The notes under the pieces: model-generated
Seen by the model: only the letters and a program-made list of their open reading frames with translations
Told to the model about the DNA's origin: nothing
The model's database searches: none
In this document: piece by piece, positions 36,553-45,714 of the stretch
How positions within the stretch are numbered: position 1 is the first letter of the stretch
Layout: the number at the start of each line of letters is the position of its first letter
Source of the DNA: Streptomyces asoensis
GTDB lineage: Bacteria; Actinomycetota; Actinomycetes; Streptomycetales; Streptomycetaceae
Assembly: GCF_016860545.1 (NCBI RefSeq)
Contig: NZ_BNEB01000003.1
Coordinates: 558,001-622,000 of the forward strand
Direction: 5' to 3'
Length of the DNA stretch: 64,000 bases
Program-made: the position numbers and the translations under genes

Positions 36553-37141
36553 GTCGACCGGCTTGCCGGAAACGGGAGTTGGGCCGGGCCGGGCCCGCGG
36601 GGCGGGCCGGGCGACCAAACCCGGGAATCGGCCGGGGGCCGCACGCACATGTCGACCGACTTGCCGCGCACGGGAGTTGGGCCGGGGCGGGCCCGCGGGG
36701 CGGGCCGGGCGACCAAACCCGGGAATCGGCCGGGGGCCGCACGCACATGTCGACCGACTTGCTGCGCACGGGAGTTGGGCCGGGGCAGGCCCGCGGACCG
36801 GGCCGGGCGACCAAACCCGGGAATCGGCCGGGGGCCGCACGCACATGTCGACCGACTTGCCGCGCACGGGAGTTGGGCCGGGGCGGGCCCGCGGGGCGGG
36901 CCGGGCGACCAAACCCGGGAATCGGCCGGGGGCCGCACGCACATGTCGACCGACTTGCTGCGCACGGGAGTTGGGCCGGGGCAGGCCCGCGGACCGGGCC
37001 GGGCCTCCGAACTCGGGAATCGGCCGGGGGCGCACGTACATGTCGACCGAACTGCCGCGCGCGGGAGTTGATGCGGGGTCAGTCTGCGTATCGGGTCGGT
37101 GGGCCGAGCCAGGAATCGCGTCCGGCGCGGTAGGCACGGAC
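36553..37141. repeat. 98-bp tandem repeat array
   Basis: GTCGACCG recurs at 36553, 36651, 36749, 36847, 36945, 37042 and 37142: five units (four of 98 bp, one of 97) plus a degenerate one of 100. Units alternate between a GGGGCGGG form and a GGACCGGG form, so a 196-bp dimer has itself been duplicated. The period is not a multiple of three, so it does not encode a repeat protein. Degenerate GGGAGTTG-containing copies continue to about 37290. The remaining gene-free sequence (36123-36552 and 37142-37774) is extremely G-rich on the + strand with no supportable gene. Confidence 0.9.
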
Positions 37142-37774
37142 GTCGACCGGCAGGCCGTGCAGATGAGTCGGCCCGGAGCAAGCCTGCGGACCGGGCCCCG
37201 GAAGCGGTCGCCGGGCCGAGCACAGGTTCGGGTGGGCGGGCCGGACGCAAACCTCGGCCGGTCGGCCCGGCAGGGGAGTTGTCCGGGGCGAGCCTGCGGA
37301 TCCGGCCGGGCAGCCGAACCCAGGAATCCATCGAGGGCCGCGCGCGGATGTCGGCCCGCGGACGGGACGCAGGCGTCGGCCAGCGGGCCGGGCCGAGGCA
37401 GCGCCGGTGTGCCGGGGTCAGGAGTCGGTCAGCGGCCCGGCAGGCGGGCGGTCCCGCCGGAACATCCGGGGGGAACGGCGGCACCGGGCAGCGGTCCCGG
37501 CATGTGCCTGCGCGGCGGCACGACGGCACGGCGGAACGGGAAGTCGGCCCAGGGGGCCGGGCGGCTCCGACGCCGGTGGGACGGGTCCCACTGCGGCCCG
37601 GGGTCCGGGGTGGCGCCTTCCGGAGTCCGCCGACGGGGCCTGCCCCGACCCGGTCGGCGAGGCGCACCCCGGCCCGGTCGGCGGGACGGTCCGGCCAAGG
37701 CGGTCCGGCGTCGGTCGGCCGGCGGGGACGGCTTCGGTCGGGTGGGCCCGGGGGTGGGGCCGGGCCCGAAGGGG

Positions 37775-38323
37775 TCAGGCCGGGGCGCCCAGTTCGGCCC
37801 AGACCGTCTTGCCGGTGACTCCCGGCGTACGGACGACACCCCAGTCCAGGCAGAGTCGCTGGACGATGAACATGCCGTGACCGCCGGGGCGGCCAGCGCG
37901 GTGCGGGGTCCGGGGCGCCGGCTGGCCCGCGCCCCGGTCGGAGATCTCGACCCGGATCACCTTGTTGTCGCAGCTGAGAACCATCAGCTCCGGCCCCTCG
38001 GCGTGCAGGCACGCGTTGGTGACCAGCTCGGAGACGACGAGCAGCACGTCCTCCGCGGCGGCACGCCGGTCCGCGGTGGCGGCGGGCAGCCAGTCCCACG
38101 CGTACAGCGCCTGACGGGCGAAGTCACGGGCGAGCGGGACGACCCCGCCGGTGTCGTCGAAGCTCAGGCGGCGTACCTGACGGCCGCTCGGCGATCCCGA
38201 CGCGACGGTCGCCGCTCCCCCTTCGGGCGCAACGGTCCCCTGTGCGCCCGCCCCGGACGCCTCGGAAGCGCCGCTGGGCTCCGGGCCGCGATCGCCCGGC
38301 GAGCAAGGCCGGGTGGTGCTCAT
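37775..38323 (-). CDS. prsI: anti-sigma factor, HATPase_c_2 serine kinase type (PrsI-like)
   Basis: The 182-residue protein has a ~50-residue low-complexity start and a GHKL ATPase domain (about 55-178). VVSELVTNACLHAEGPELMV carries the N box, ISDRGAGQPAP the G1 box and GGHGMFIVQRL the G2 region. Such SpoIIAB/RsbW-like proteins bind a SigB-type sigma factor and phosphorylate an STAS antagonist. Position and order fit PrsI, the S. coelicolor partner of SigI. It is the gene after the STAS gene on the same strand and probably its operon partner. Confidence 0.85.
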   Translation of the reverse strand: MSTTRPCSPGDRGPEPSGASEASGAGAQGTVAPEGGAATVASGSPSGRQVRRLSFDDTGGVVPLARDFARQALYAWDWLPAATADRRAAAEDVLLVVSELVTNACLHAEGPELMVLSCDNKVIRVEISDRGAGQPAPRTPHRAGRPGGHGMFIVQRLCLDWGVVRTPGVTGKTVWAELGAPA

Positions 38324-38526
38324 CAGCGCTTCACCTCACCGATTCCCCGATTCACCAGTTCACAATTCAAGAGTCGAATCTCTACAGAGTCTGTCCGTGG
38401 ACGGACGGCGTTCACCTCGGTCTCCCCGCCGCCCCGTTCGGGCTCAGGATGTCTCCTGCCCGAGAGAGCCGCCGGAACACCCCCCGTTCACGTCCGTTCT
38501 CACCCGTTTCCGGCGGACGGCGCGAC

Positions 38527-38922
38527 TCAGCCGTCCGTGCCGCTCTCGTCGTGCCCGTCCGCCAGGGCCTCCTCCACCGTGGCGTGCACGGTGAAAACCG
38601 CGTCCGCTCCGGTGATCTCGAAGACCCTCGCCACCACGGGCAGCATGCCCGCCAGATGGACCCCGCCACCGGCCGCTTCCGCCTTCAGGCGGGCGCCGAG
38701 CAGCACGTTCAGCCCGGTGGAGTCACAGAACTCCAGACGGGCGCAGTCCACCACGAGGCGACTGATCCCCTTGGAGAGGCAGTCGTCGAGTGGCTCACGC
38801 AACAGTTCGGCGGTGTGGTGATCGAGCTCACCCGCCGGGGTCACCACGGCGCTGGAGCCTTCTTGCCGCACCTCGACCAGAAGCCGGCCAGACTGTGCGC
38901 TGCCGACCGTCCCGCGGTCCAT
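38527..38922 (-). CDS. arsI: STAS-domain anti-anti-sigma factor (ArsI-like)
   Basis: The 131-residue protein has one STAS domain. The conserved phosphorylation-site segment reads LEFCDSTGLNVLLGARLKA, with the acceptor Ser in DSTGLN. Unphosphorylated, such proteins bind the anti-sigma kinase and release sigma. It is divergent from sigI and upstream of the kinase gene, which matches the ArsI-PrsI-SigI partner switch of S. coelicolor. GGAG lies 11 nt before the ATG. A sigma-B-type promoter (GTTT-N14-GGGTGT) stands about 70 nt upstream. Confidence 0.88.
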   Translation of the reverse strand: MDRGTVGSAQSGRLLVEVRQEGSSAVVTPAGELDHHTAELLREPLDDCLSKGISRLVVDCARLEFCDSTGLNVLLGARLKAEAAGGGVHLAGMLPVVARVFEITGADAVFTVHATVEEALADGHDESGTDG

Positions 38923-38993
38923 GCCGTCTCTTCTCCTGGGGTTGTTGACTCTTGCTGACGCCCTCGAACCTTACGCCTTCGGCCCGCGCCTCA

Positions 38994-39017
38994 ACACCCG
39001 AACAATCGCACACAAAC
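38994..39017 (-). promoter_or_regulatory. sigma-B-type promoter for the anti-anti-sigma gene
   Basis: On the minus strand GTTT (39014-39017), 14 nt, then GGGTGT (38994-38999) closely match the SigB-family consensus GNNT-N14-16-GGGTAC/T. It would start transcription near 38987, 65 nt before the gene, and allow control of the module by its own or a related sigma factor. Confidence 0.5.
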
Positions 39018-39039
39018 GGACATAACCCTACAAAATGCA

Positions 39040-39055
39040 CTTGCGGCGGGGCAAG
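39040..39055. promoter_or_regulatory. inverted repeat in the arsI-sigI spacer
   Basis: CTTGC-N6-GCAAG lies just before GGGTAG (39062-39067), a possible sigma-B-like -10 reading towards sigI. No convincing -35 was found for that direction. Confidence 0.25.
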
Positions 39056-39171
39056 TAAAGCGGGTAGGGCTAGGGGGACACGCAACCGACACGGCCGGCT
39101 TTGGAGGCGCCGCACACCGAAGTGCGCTGACTGGCTTCGGCAGCCATACGCCGAGAACGATGGAGGACATC

Positions 39172-40092
39172 ATGTCACCCCGGCTCGACGCACCGCCTAC
39201 CCGCGGAGCGACGTCGACACCCCCTCCGGAACACGAAAATCCGAAACCCATCGCGCGGGACGCGGCGGACGTCGACCCCACCGACGCCCTCGCCGGCCTT
39301 CCGGAGATCCCCCCGTACGACGAGGTCACGGCCGTCGACGCACGGGCCCTGTCCAAGACGCTGTTCGCGCGGCTCGAGTCCCTCGAAGAGGGCACGTACG
39401 ACTACTCGTACGTCCGTAACACCCTCGTCGAACTGAACCTCGCGCTGGTCAAGTTCGCCGCCTCCCGCTTCCGCTCCCGCAGCGAGCCGATGGAGGACAT
39501 CATCCAGGTCGGCACCATCGGCCTGATCAAGGCGATCGACCGGTTCGAGCTGGCGCGCGGCGTCGAGTTCCCGACGTTCGCGATGCCCACCATCATCGGC
39601 GAGATCAAGCGCTTCTTCCGTGACACCTCGTGGTCGGTGCGCGTGCCGCGCCGGCTCCAGGAGCTGCGGCTCGAACTGGCCAAGGCGGGCGACGAACTCG
39701 CCCAGCAGCTCGACCGGGCGCCGACCGTCGTGGAGCTCGCCGAACGCCTCGGCATCACCCACGACGAGGTCGTCGAGGGCATGGCCGCCTCCAACGCGTA
39801 CACGGCCGCCTCGCTGGACGCCCAGCAGGAGGACGACGACTCCGAGGGCACCCTCGCCGACCGCATCGGCTACGAGGACCACGGGCTCGAAGGCATCGAG
39901 TACATGGAGTCGCTGAAGCCGCTGATCGCCGAACTCCCGGCGCGCGACCGGCAGATCCTCTCCCTCCGCTTCGTCGCCGGGCTGACCCAGTCGGAGATCG
40001 GCGAGGAGCTCGGCATCTCGCAGATGCACGTGTCACGGCTGCTGTCGCGAACGCTGGTGCGGCTGCGCAAGGGCCTGACGGTCGAGGAGTAG
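39172..40092 (+). CDS. sigI: SigB/SigF-family RNA polymerase sigma factor (SigI-like)
   Basis: The 306-residue group 3 sigma factor shows region 2 (LVKFAASRFRSRSEPMEDIIQVG, then FPTFAMPTIIGEIKRFFRD across 2.2-2.4), region 3 (RAPTVVELAERLGI) and region 4 (LPARDRQILSLRFVAGLTQSEIGEELGISQMHVSRLLSR helix-turn-helix). The ~55-residue N-terminus is Pro/Ala-rich. ATG 39172 was chosen because the in-frame ATG at 39160 overlaps the GGAGG ribosome site. The divergent STAS and kinase genes identify the partner-switch locus; the name SigI rests on synteny with S. coelicolor. Two hairpins follow. Confidence 0.92.
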   Translation: MSPRLDAPPTRGATSTPPPEHENPKPIARDAADVDPTDALAGLPEIPPYDEVTAVDARALSKTLFARLESLEEGTYDYSYVRNTLVELNLALVKFAASRFRSRSEPMEDIIQVGTIGLIKAIDRFELARGVEFPTFAMPTIIGEIKRFFRDTSWSVRVPRRLQELRLELAKAGDELAQQLDRAPTVVELAERLGITHDEVVEGMAASNAYTAASLDAQQEDDDSEGTLADRIGYEDHGLEGIEYMESLKPLIAELPARDRQILSLRFVAGLTQSEIGEELGISQMHVSRLLSRTLVRLRKGLTVEE

Positions 40093-40099
40093 GACGGCG

Positions 40100-40141
40100 G
40101 CACGCGCGGGCAGCCCCACGGCGCTGCCCGTCGTCGCGTGC
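40100..40141 (+). terminator. terminator hairpin after sigI
   Basis: GCACGCG (40100-40106) pairs with CGCGTGC (40135-40141), and GGGCAGC (40108-40114) with GCTGCCC (40123-40129). Confidence 0.75.
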
Positions 40142-40207
40142 GACGCGTCCGCACTCCCGCGCGCCCCGTGCGGCGCGCACCCGTACCCGACACCCCGCAC
40201 CCCGCAC

Positions 40208-40244
40208 CGATGTCCGTGACCGGCCCCGCCGGCCACGGACATCG
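40208..40244. terminator. second hairpin downstream of sigI
   Basis: CGATGTCCGTG (40208-40218) pairs perfectly with CACGGACATCG (40234-40244), with an inner CCGGC/GCCGG stem. The rest of the gene-free stretch 40093-40422 has only a TAGGGT -10-like box near 40344. Confidence 0.7.
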
Positions 40245-40422
40245 AAGCCCACGGGCGTCCCGACTCCGTGCGCGCGACCTCCGGGCCGGGGCGGTGGTCT
40301 TCTCGTTACCCCGGGAAACCTCCCCACGGGCCCCTCTCGCCGCTAGGGTCACCCTCACCCCAGACTGACCAGTACGTCAGCAAGCGGATGCTGCCCCGGC
40401 ATCCGGCGAGGAGGCGACCCCC

Positions 40423-41961
40423 ATGGCCCCTGCCGACGGTGTCGGCGACGGCGACGACGTGAACGCCGGCGGATCCGACGGTCACGACCGTCCCGACGCG
40501 TACCTCACCGACCGGCTCCGCGCCGCCCCCGCGGCCGCGTACCCGGCGCTGCGCGTGCTGCGTGCCCGCCACCATCCCGCCGTCCTCGCCTACGCCCGCG
40601 GCTGCACGACGAGCGAACCGGCCGCGCGGCGCCTCGCGGCCGAGGCGTTCACCGTCGCCGCCCGGGAGACGGCCCGCGGCAACGACCCCGGCGGCCCCTG
40701 GCGGCACCAGCTGCTCCTGCTGTCCTGGCAGGTGGCCACGGCCTGGGCCGCCGACGACCGGGCCGCCGGGCTGGACGCGGGACTGCTGCTCGTCCTCAGC
40801 AACGCGGCCCCCGGCGGCCCGGTCCCGCCCCTGCTCGCCGCGTTCCGTTCGCTGCCCTCCCGCGCGCGGGGCCTCGTCTGGTACGGCGTGGTGGAACGCG
40901 AGCCCGCGGAACGGACGGCCACGCTGCTCGGCCTGACCCCCGAGGACGTCGCGTACGGCACCGGCCCCGCACTCCAGGCGCTGGCCCAGGCCTGTCTGCG
41001 GCACCGCCTCGCCGCCTCCGACGACCCGCGCTGCGTGGACTTCCGCCGTCTGATCGAGGGGTCCGTGCGCCCGGACGCCCCGCGACACAGCCCCGACCTC
41101 GACGCCCACAGGGCGCACTGCCCGCACTGCGCGACCGCCTACGAGGAGCAGTGCGCGCTGCGCGACACCCCGCGCGCCGCCCTCGCCGAGGGGCTGCTGC
41201 CGTGGGGCGCGACGGCGTACCTGACGGACGAGCGCGAGCCGCCGGGCCCGGCCCCGCGCGCCGCGCGCAGACCGGCCGGCCGGGCCGTGCTGGCCTCGGC
41301 GGCGCTCGGGATCGCCGTGGTGCCGCTGCTGGTCCTGCTCGTCGCCCAAGGGGGCTCCCCGAACCAGGACACGGCGGGGAACGTCACCACCGGAACGCCG
41401 GCCGCACCGCCGCCGGTGACCGTGACGGCGACGGTCTCCGCACCGCCCGTGTCCTCCCCCGCGGCTCCCTCCCCCTCCCCGACGCCCAGTTCGCCGCCGT
41501 CCCGCACCAGCGCGCCGCCGAAGCCGAAGCCCACCCCCACGGCGTCCCCGACGCGTGCGCCCGGCGCGGCGTACGCCCAGGTCGTGAACGTGGCCAGCGG
41601 ACTCTGCCTGGAGGTCGGGGGCGACTTCGACAACGGCACCGACGTGGTGACGGTCCCGTGCTCCGCCTCGCCCAGCCAGCGATGGCGGGTGGACGCGGGG
41701 CGCGGGGTGCTCCAGTCCTACGCCGACCAGGACTTCTGTCTGGACAGCAGGGGGTCCGTGGACAAGGGCGTGGGGGTGTGGGAGTGCGCCTCCGTGGAGG
41801 GCGACCACGGCGCCAACCTGCGGTTCACCGTGGACGCCGACGGGACCGTCCGTCCGGCCGTCGCGATCCTGACGGCGCTGACGGCCGACGTGGGCGGCGG
41901 GGTGTCGCTGGAACCGCTGGACGAGGCCGGGGACCAGCTGTGGCGGGCCGGAGCCGCCTGA
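40423..41961 (+). CDS. ECF-sigma-like / zinc anti-sigma / TM / ricin-lectin fusion protein
   Basis: This 512-residue protein shows four parts. Residues about 25-190 look like a degenerate ECF sigma factor: a region-2-like helix with HHPAVLAYARGCTTSEPAA, then a region-4-like SLPSRARGLVWYGVVEREPAERTATLLGLTPEDVAYG. Residues about 200-245 hold HRAHCPHC, the HxxxCxxC zinc anti-sigma (ZAS) motif. One TM is at about 285-308 and a Ser/Pro/Thr-rich linker follows. Residues about 385-512 are a ricin-type beta-trefoil (SGLCLEVGG, CSASPSQRWRVD, FCLDSRG). It resembles actinobacterial ECF groups with built-in anti-sigma and carbohydrate-binding modules, so it may sense sugars outside the cell. DNA-binding ability is unproven. 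Confidence 0.75.
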   Translation: MAPADGVGDGDDVNAGGSDGHDRPDAYLTDRLRAAPAAAYPALRVLRARHHPAVLAYARGCTTSEPAARRLAAEAFTVAARETARGNDPGGPWRHQLLLLSWQVATAWAADDRAAGLDAGLLLVLSNAAPGGPVPPLLAAFRSLPSRARGLVWYGVVEREPAERTATLLGLTPEDVAYGTGPALQALAQACLRHRLAASDDPRCVDFRRLIEGSVRPDAPRHSPDLDAHRAHCPHCATAYEEQCALRDTPRAALAEGLLPWGATAYLTDEREPPGPAPRAARRPAGRAVLASAALGIAVVPLLVLLVAQGGSPNQDTAGNVTTGTPAAPPPVTVTATVSAPPVSSPAAPSPSPTPSSPPSRTSAPPKPKPTPTASPTRAPGAAYAQVVNVASGLCLEVGGDFDNGTDVVTVPCSASPSQRWRVDAGRGVLQSYADQDFCLDSRGSVDKGVGVWECASVEGDHGANLRFTVDADGTVRPAVAILTALTADVGGGVSLEPLDEAGDQLWRAGAA

Positions 41962-42104
41962 GCCACCCGGGTCGTACGCGGGCGGCTGTCCTCATGCCGG
42001 AATCCCGTCGGCCGGAATCGCGCCGGTGACTACGCTGGCCCAGCCCTCTGACCAGCAGAGCCGCTGGGCCGGACGCGTCATCTGCCCTGAGGAGCCCGAA
42101 GCCC

Positions 42105-43157
42105 GTGCCCGATTCACCTGCATCAACTGCGCCGCCTGCATCACCTGCCTCCCTCTCATCCTCCGTGTCGCCGTCCCGACTCGGGCGGCTAGCCGACGTC
42201 CCCGTCCTGCTCGTCGCCGCCGTCTGGGGCTCCAGCTATCTCGCCGCCAAGGGCGTGACGACGGCGGACACCGTGACGGCCGTGCTGGTGCTGCGGTTCG
42301 CCGTGGTGCTGCCGGTGCTGGTGGTCGCCGGACGGCGGCGGCTGCGGGCGCTGAGCGGGCCGCAGTGGCGCGGAGCCGGGATGCTGGGGCTGATCCTGGC
42401 CGCGATCTTCCTGCTGGAGACGTACGGCGTGGTGCACACCTCCGCGACCAACGCCGGTCTGATCATCAGCCTGACCATGGTGTTCACCCCGATCGCGGAG
42501 AGCCGGGTGCGCCGGGTGCGGCTGCCCGGGGCCTTCATGGCGGCGGCGGGGCTGTCGGTGCTCGGCGTGGCCCTGCTGACCCAGGGCGCCGGGTTCACCG
42601 CACCATCCGGGGGCGACCTGCTGATGCTGGGGGCGGCCGTCGCCCGTACCGTGCACGTGCTGGCCATGGCCCGCGCGGACTCGGTTCGGGGCGCCGGCGC
42701 GCTGTCGCTGACGACGGTCCAACTGGGTTCCGCGGTCGCCGTGTTCGCGGTGCTGGCAGCGGTGCCGGGAACGGGCGCGTCCCCGTGGGCGGCCGCGGTG
42801 GACTTCGACGGCGGCGACTGGCTGGGGCTGCTCTACCTCTCGGTGTTCTGCACGTTGTTCGCGTTCTTCGTGCAGATGTGGGCGGTCCGCCGTACGTCGC
42901 CGTCCCGGGTCGGTCTGCTGCTGGGCACCGAACCGGTGTGGGCCGCGGCCCTGGGCATCGCGCTCGCCGGGGACCGGCCGGGGTGGCCCGGCCTGGTGGG
43001 CTCGGTGCTCGTGCTCGTCGGCACCGGGTGGGGACGGTCGGTGGCGGACCGGCGCGGCGAACCGGACCGGGCACGGGACCCCGAGGAGAGCCCGGCTCAG
43101 ACGAGCCGTACGCCGCGTCGCCAGACGCCCGAAACGAGCGGTACGCCGGGCCGGTAG
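42105..43157 (+). CDS. EamA/DMT superfamily transporter
   Basis: The 350-residue protein has ten predicted TM helices in two EamA repeats. The first begins [18 protein letters not shown] (about 30-47); the second ends in [33 protein letters not shown], split by a turn. DMT carriers move metabolites such as amino acids; the substrate is unknown. The start is a GTG with GAGGAG about 12 nt upstream. Its 3' end overlaps the 3' end of hutI by 61 bp on the opposite strand, so the two transcripts are complementary at their ends. Confidence 0.87.
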   Translation: MPDSPASTAPPASPASLSSSVSPSRLGRLADVPVLLVAAVWGSSYLAAKGVTTADTVTAVLVLRFAVVLPVLVVAGRRRLRALSGPQWRGAGMLGLILAAIFLLETYGVVHTSATNAGLIISLTMVFTPIAESRVRRVRLPGAFMAAAGLSVLGVALLTQGAGFTAPSGGDLLMLGAAVARTVHVLAMARADSVRGAGALSLTTVQLGSAVAVFAVLAAVPGTGASPWAAAVDFDGGDWLGLLYLSVFCTLFAFFVQMWAVRRTSPSRVGLLLGTEPVWAAALGIALAGDRPGWPGLVGSVLVLVGTGWGRSVADRRGEPDRARDPEESPAQTSRTPRRQTPETSGTPGR

Positions 43158-44293
43158 GCCAGGTGGACATGGCTCGGGGCGTCGAGGAGCGTCAGGTCGG
43201 CGTACGCGCCCGGCGCCACCCGTCCCACGTCGGTGCGGCGCAGGGCAGCGGCCCCGCCCGCCGTCGCCGACCACACCGCCTCGTCCGGGGTCATCCCCAT
43301 GTCCCGCACCGCGAGCGCGATGCAGAACGGCACGGACGACGTGAAGGACGAGCCCGGGTTGCAGTCCGTGGAGAGGGCGACGGTGACCCCCGCGTCCAGC
43401 AGCCGCCGGGCGTCCGGCCACTCGGCGCGGGTGGAGAACTCGGCGCCGGGCAGCAGCGTGGCCACCGTATCACCGCTCGCGAGGGCGTCCACGTCCGCGT
43501 CCGTGAGGTGGGTGCAGTGGTCGGCGCTGGCCGCGTCCAGCTCGACGGCCAGCTGCACACCGGGCCCGTGGGAGAGCTGGTTGGCGTGGATGCGGGGGTG
43601 CAGCCCCTTCGCCTTGCCTGCGGTGAGGATCGCGCGGGCCTGGTCCCCGTCGAAGGCGCCCTTCTCGCAGAAGACGTCGATCCAGCGGGCGTGCGGCGCG
43701 CAGGCGTCGAGCATCTCGCCGGTGACCAGGGCCACGTAACCGGCCGGGTCGTCGGCGTAGTCGGGGGAGACGATGTGGGCGCCGAGGTAGGTGACCTCGT
43801 CGGTGTGGGCGGCGGCCAGGCGCAGGGCGCGGGCCTCGTCGGCGACGGTCAGGCCGTAGCCGGACTTGGTCTCGAAGGTCGTGGTGCCCTGGCGGAGGGC
43901 CTCGGACAGGAAACGGGTGAGGTTCGCCTCGAGTTCCGCGTCGGTGGCCGCCCGGGTCGCCGCCACCGTCGTGCGGATGCCGCCCGCCGTGTACCCGCGG
44001 CCGGACATGCGGGCGTTGAACTCCTCGGTGCGGTCGCCCGCGAAGACCAGGTGGGAGTGGGAGTCGACGAAGCCCGGGAGGACCGCCCGGCCGCCGGCGT
44101 CGACCCGGTTGTCAGTGGCGGGTGCTTTGCTTGATTCACCGGTCCACACGACGCGGTCGCCCTCGACGACGACGGCCGCGTCCCGGATCAGACCCAGGGG
44201 AGAGTTGTCGCCGAGGGAGGGATCGTTGGTGACCAGCGTGGCGATGCCCGTGATGGCGGTGCTCGTGCCGGTCGTGCCGGTGCTGCTGTTCAT
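43097..44293 (-). CDS. hutI: imidazolonepropionase (HutI)
   Basis: The 398-residue amidohydrolase carries [15 protein letters not shown] with the metal HxH (around 78-80). ETKSGYGL and [12 protein letters not shown] follow, typical of HutI. It opens the ring of 4-imidazolone-5-propionate to N-formimino-L-glutamate, the third step of histidine breakdown. It is the last gene of the hutU operon and lies 71 bp after hutF. A low-complexity [14 protein letters not shown] start may mean the true start is a little downstream, though the ATG at 44293 is plausible. Confidence 0.95.
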   Translation of the reverse strand: MNSSTGTTGTSTAITGIATLVTNDPSLGDNSPLGLIRDAAVVVEGDRVVWTGESSKAPATDNRVDAGGRAVLPGFVDSHSHLVFAGDRTEEFNARMSGRGYTAGGIRTTVAATRAATDAELEANLTRFLSEALRQGTTTFETKSGYGLTVADEARALRLAAAHTDEVTYLGAHIVSPDYADDPAGYVALVTGEMLDACAPHARWIDVFCEKGAFDGDQARAILTAGKAKGLHPRIHANQLSHGPGVQLAVELDAASADHCTHLTDADVDALASGDTVATLLPGAEFSTRAEWPDARRLLDAGVTVALSTDCNPGSSFTSSVPFCIALAVRDMGMTPDEAVWSATAGGAAALRRTDVGRVAPGAYADLTLLDAPSHVHLAYRPGVPLVSGVWRRGVRLV

Positions 44294-44364
44294 CGTCGTG
44301 TCCTCGTGGTCGACGGGGGCGGGAGAAGGGGCGGCCGCGGCCGCCGGGGCCGGGCGGGCGGCGG

Positions 44365-45714
44365 TCAGGAGTGCAGGGCCGCCACGGCCCGCGCGAGGGC
44401 CTGCGGCACATCCGGTACGAGGGTGTGCGCCCCGTCGCGTACGACGTGCCGTCCGGCCACGACCGTATGGCGCACGTCCGCCGCGGTCGCCGCGAATACG
44501 GCCGTCTCGGCGCCGAGCCTGGGCACCGGGCCCGCGGTCCTGACCGAGTCGAGCGCGATCGTCGTGAAGTCGGCGGCCGCACCCGTCTCCAGGGTGCCCG
44601 CGTCCGGGTTGCCGAGGGCGGCGTGCCCGTCGGCGGAGGCCGCGCGCAGCAGGGCGGCCGCCGTCCAGTGCCCCCGGGTGCGGGTGCGCAGCCGCTCGTT
44701 CAGCTCCATCGCGCGGGCCTCTTCGAGGAGGTCGATGACGGCGTGGCTGTCGGAGCCCAGGCAGAGCGGTGAGCCCGCGGCCTGGAGGGCGACGGCCGGG
44801 CCGATGCCGTCGGCGAGGTCCCGTTCGGTCGTCGGGCACATGCAGGTGCCGGTGCCGGACCGGCCGAGGAGGGCGATGTCCTCGTCGGTGAGATGGGTGT
44901 TGTGGACACCGGTGGTGCCCGGCCCGAGGACGCCGTGGTCGGCGAGGAGCCGGGTGGGCGTGCGGCCGTGGGCGGCGAGGCAGGCGTCGTTCTCGGCGGT
45001 CTGCTCGGACAGGTGCACGTGCAGCGGCGCCCGGCGCTCCTGCGCCCAGCCCGCCACGGTCGCCAGCTGGTCCGCGGGCACGGCCCGTACGGAGTGGACG
45101 GCGGCCCCGATCCTCGCGTGATCCCGTTCCTTGAGAAGTGAACAGCGTTCGGCCCAGGCGTCCGCGTCGCCGTCGGAGAAGCGGAGCTGGTGGGCGTCGG
45201 GGGCCTTGCCGAACCCGGAGGACACATAGGCGGTGTCGAGGAGGGTGATCCGGACGCCCGCCTCGGCGGCGGCCTCGATCAGGGCCTCGCCCATGGCGTT
45301 GGGATCGGCGTACGGGGTGCCGCCGGGGGCGTGGTGCAGGTAGTGGAACTCGCCGACGGCCGTGATGCCGGCCAGCGCCATCTCGGCGTACACGGCGCGG
45401 GCCAGCCGGTGGTAGGTGTCCGGGGTGAGCCGGTCGGCGACCGCGTACATGACCTCGCGCCAGGTCCAGAAGGTGCCGGAGCCGACCTGGACGGTGCCGC
45501 GCAGGGCACGGTGGAAGGCGTGGCTGTGGGCGTTGGCGAGGCCGGGAAGGGTCAGGCCGCGCAGGATCTCGGCGCCGGGCGGCGGGGTGCCGGTTCCCGT
45601 CCGGACGGCGGTGATACGGCCGCCCGTCACCTCCAGGGCGACGCCCGGCTCGACGGCGGTGTCGAGCCAGGCGTGCTCCAGCCAGTACGTCCGTGTCCGC
45701 TGCGGGGAGGTCAC
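44365..45714 (-). CDS. hutF: formimidoylglutamate deiminase (HutF)
   Basis: The 449-residue amidohydrolase has [15 protein letters not shown] (metal HxH near residue 62), [15 protein letters not shown] and [12 protein letters not shown]. These are the marks of formiminoglutamate deiminases. It converts N-formimino-glutamate to N-formyl-glutamate and ammonia, so histidine is degraded by the five-step route known for S. coelicolor. The GTG overlaps the stop of the M20 gene (GTGA), showing translational coupling within the hut operon. Confidence 0.94.
   Translation of the reverse strand: MTSPQRTRTYWLEHAWLDTAVEPGVALEVTGGRITAVRTGTGTPPPGAEILRGLTLPGLANAHSHAFHRALRGTVQVGSGTFWTWREVMYAVADRLTPDTYHRLARAVYAEMALAGITAVGEFHYLHHAPGGTPYADPNAMGEALIEAAAEAGVRITLLDTAYVSSGFGKAPDAHQLRFSDGDADAWAERCSLLKERDHARIGAAVHSVRAVPADQLATVAGWAQERRAPLHVHLSEQTAENDACLAAHGRTPTRLLADHGVLGPGTTGVHNTHLTDEDIALLGRSGTGTCMCPTTERDLADGIGPAVALQAAGSPLCLGSDSHAVIDLLEEARAMELNERLRTRTRGHWTAAALLRAASADGHAALGNPDAGTLETGAAADFTTIALDSVRTAGPVPRLGAETAVFAATAADVRHTVVAGRHVVRDGAHTLVPDVPQALARAVAALHS

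Noticed and set aside
36135..38821. Very long open frames over the 98-bp repeat and the anti-sigma genes
   Set aside because: The period is not a multiple of three, and the frames run antisense through the conserved STAS and kinase genes.
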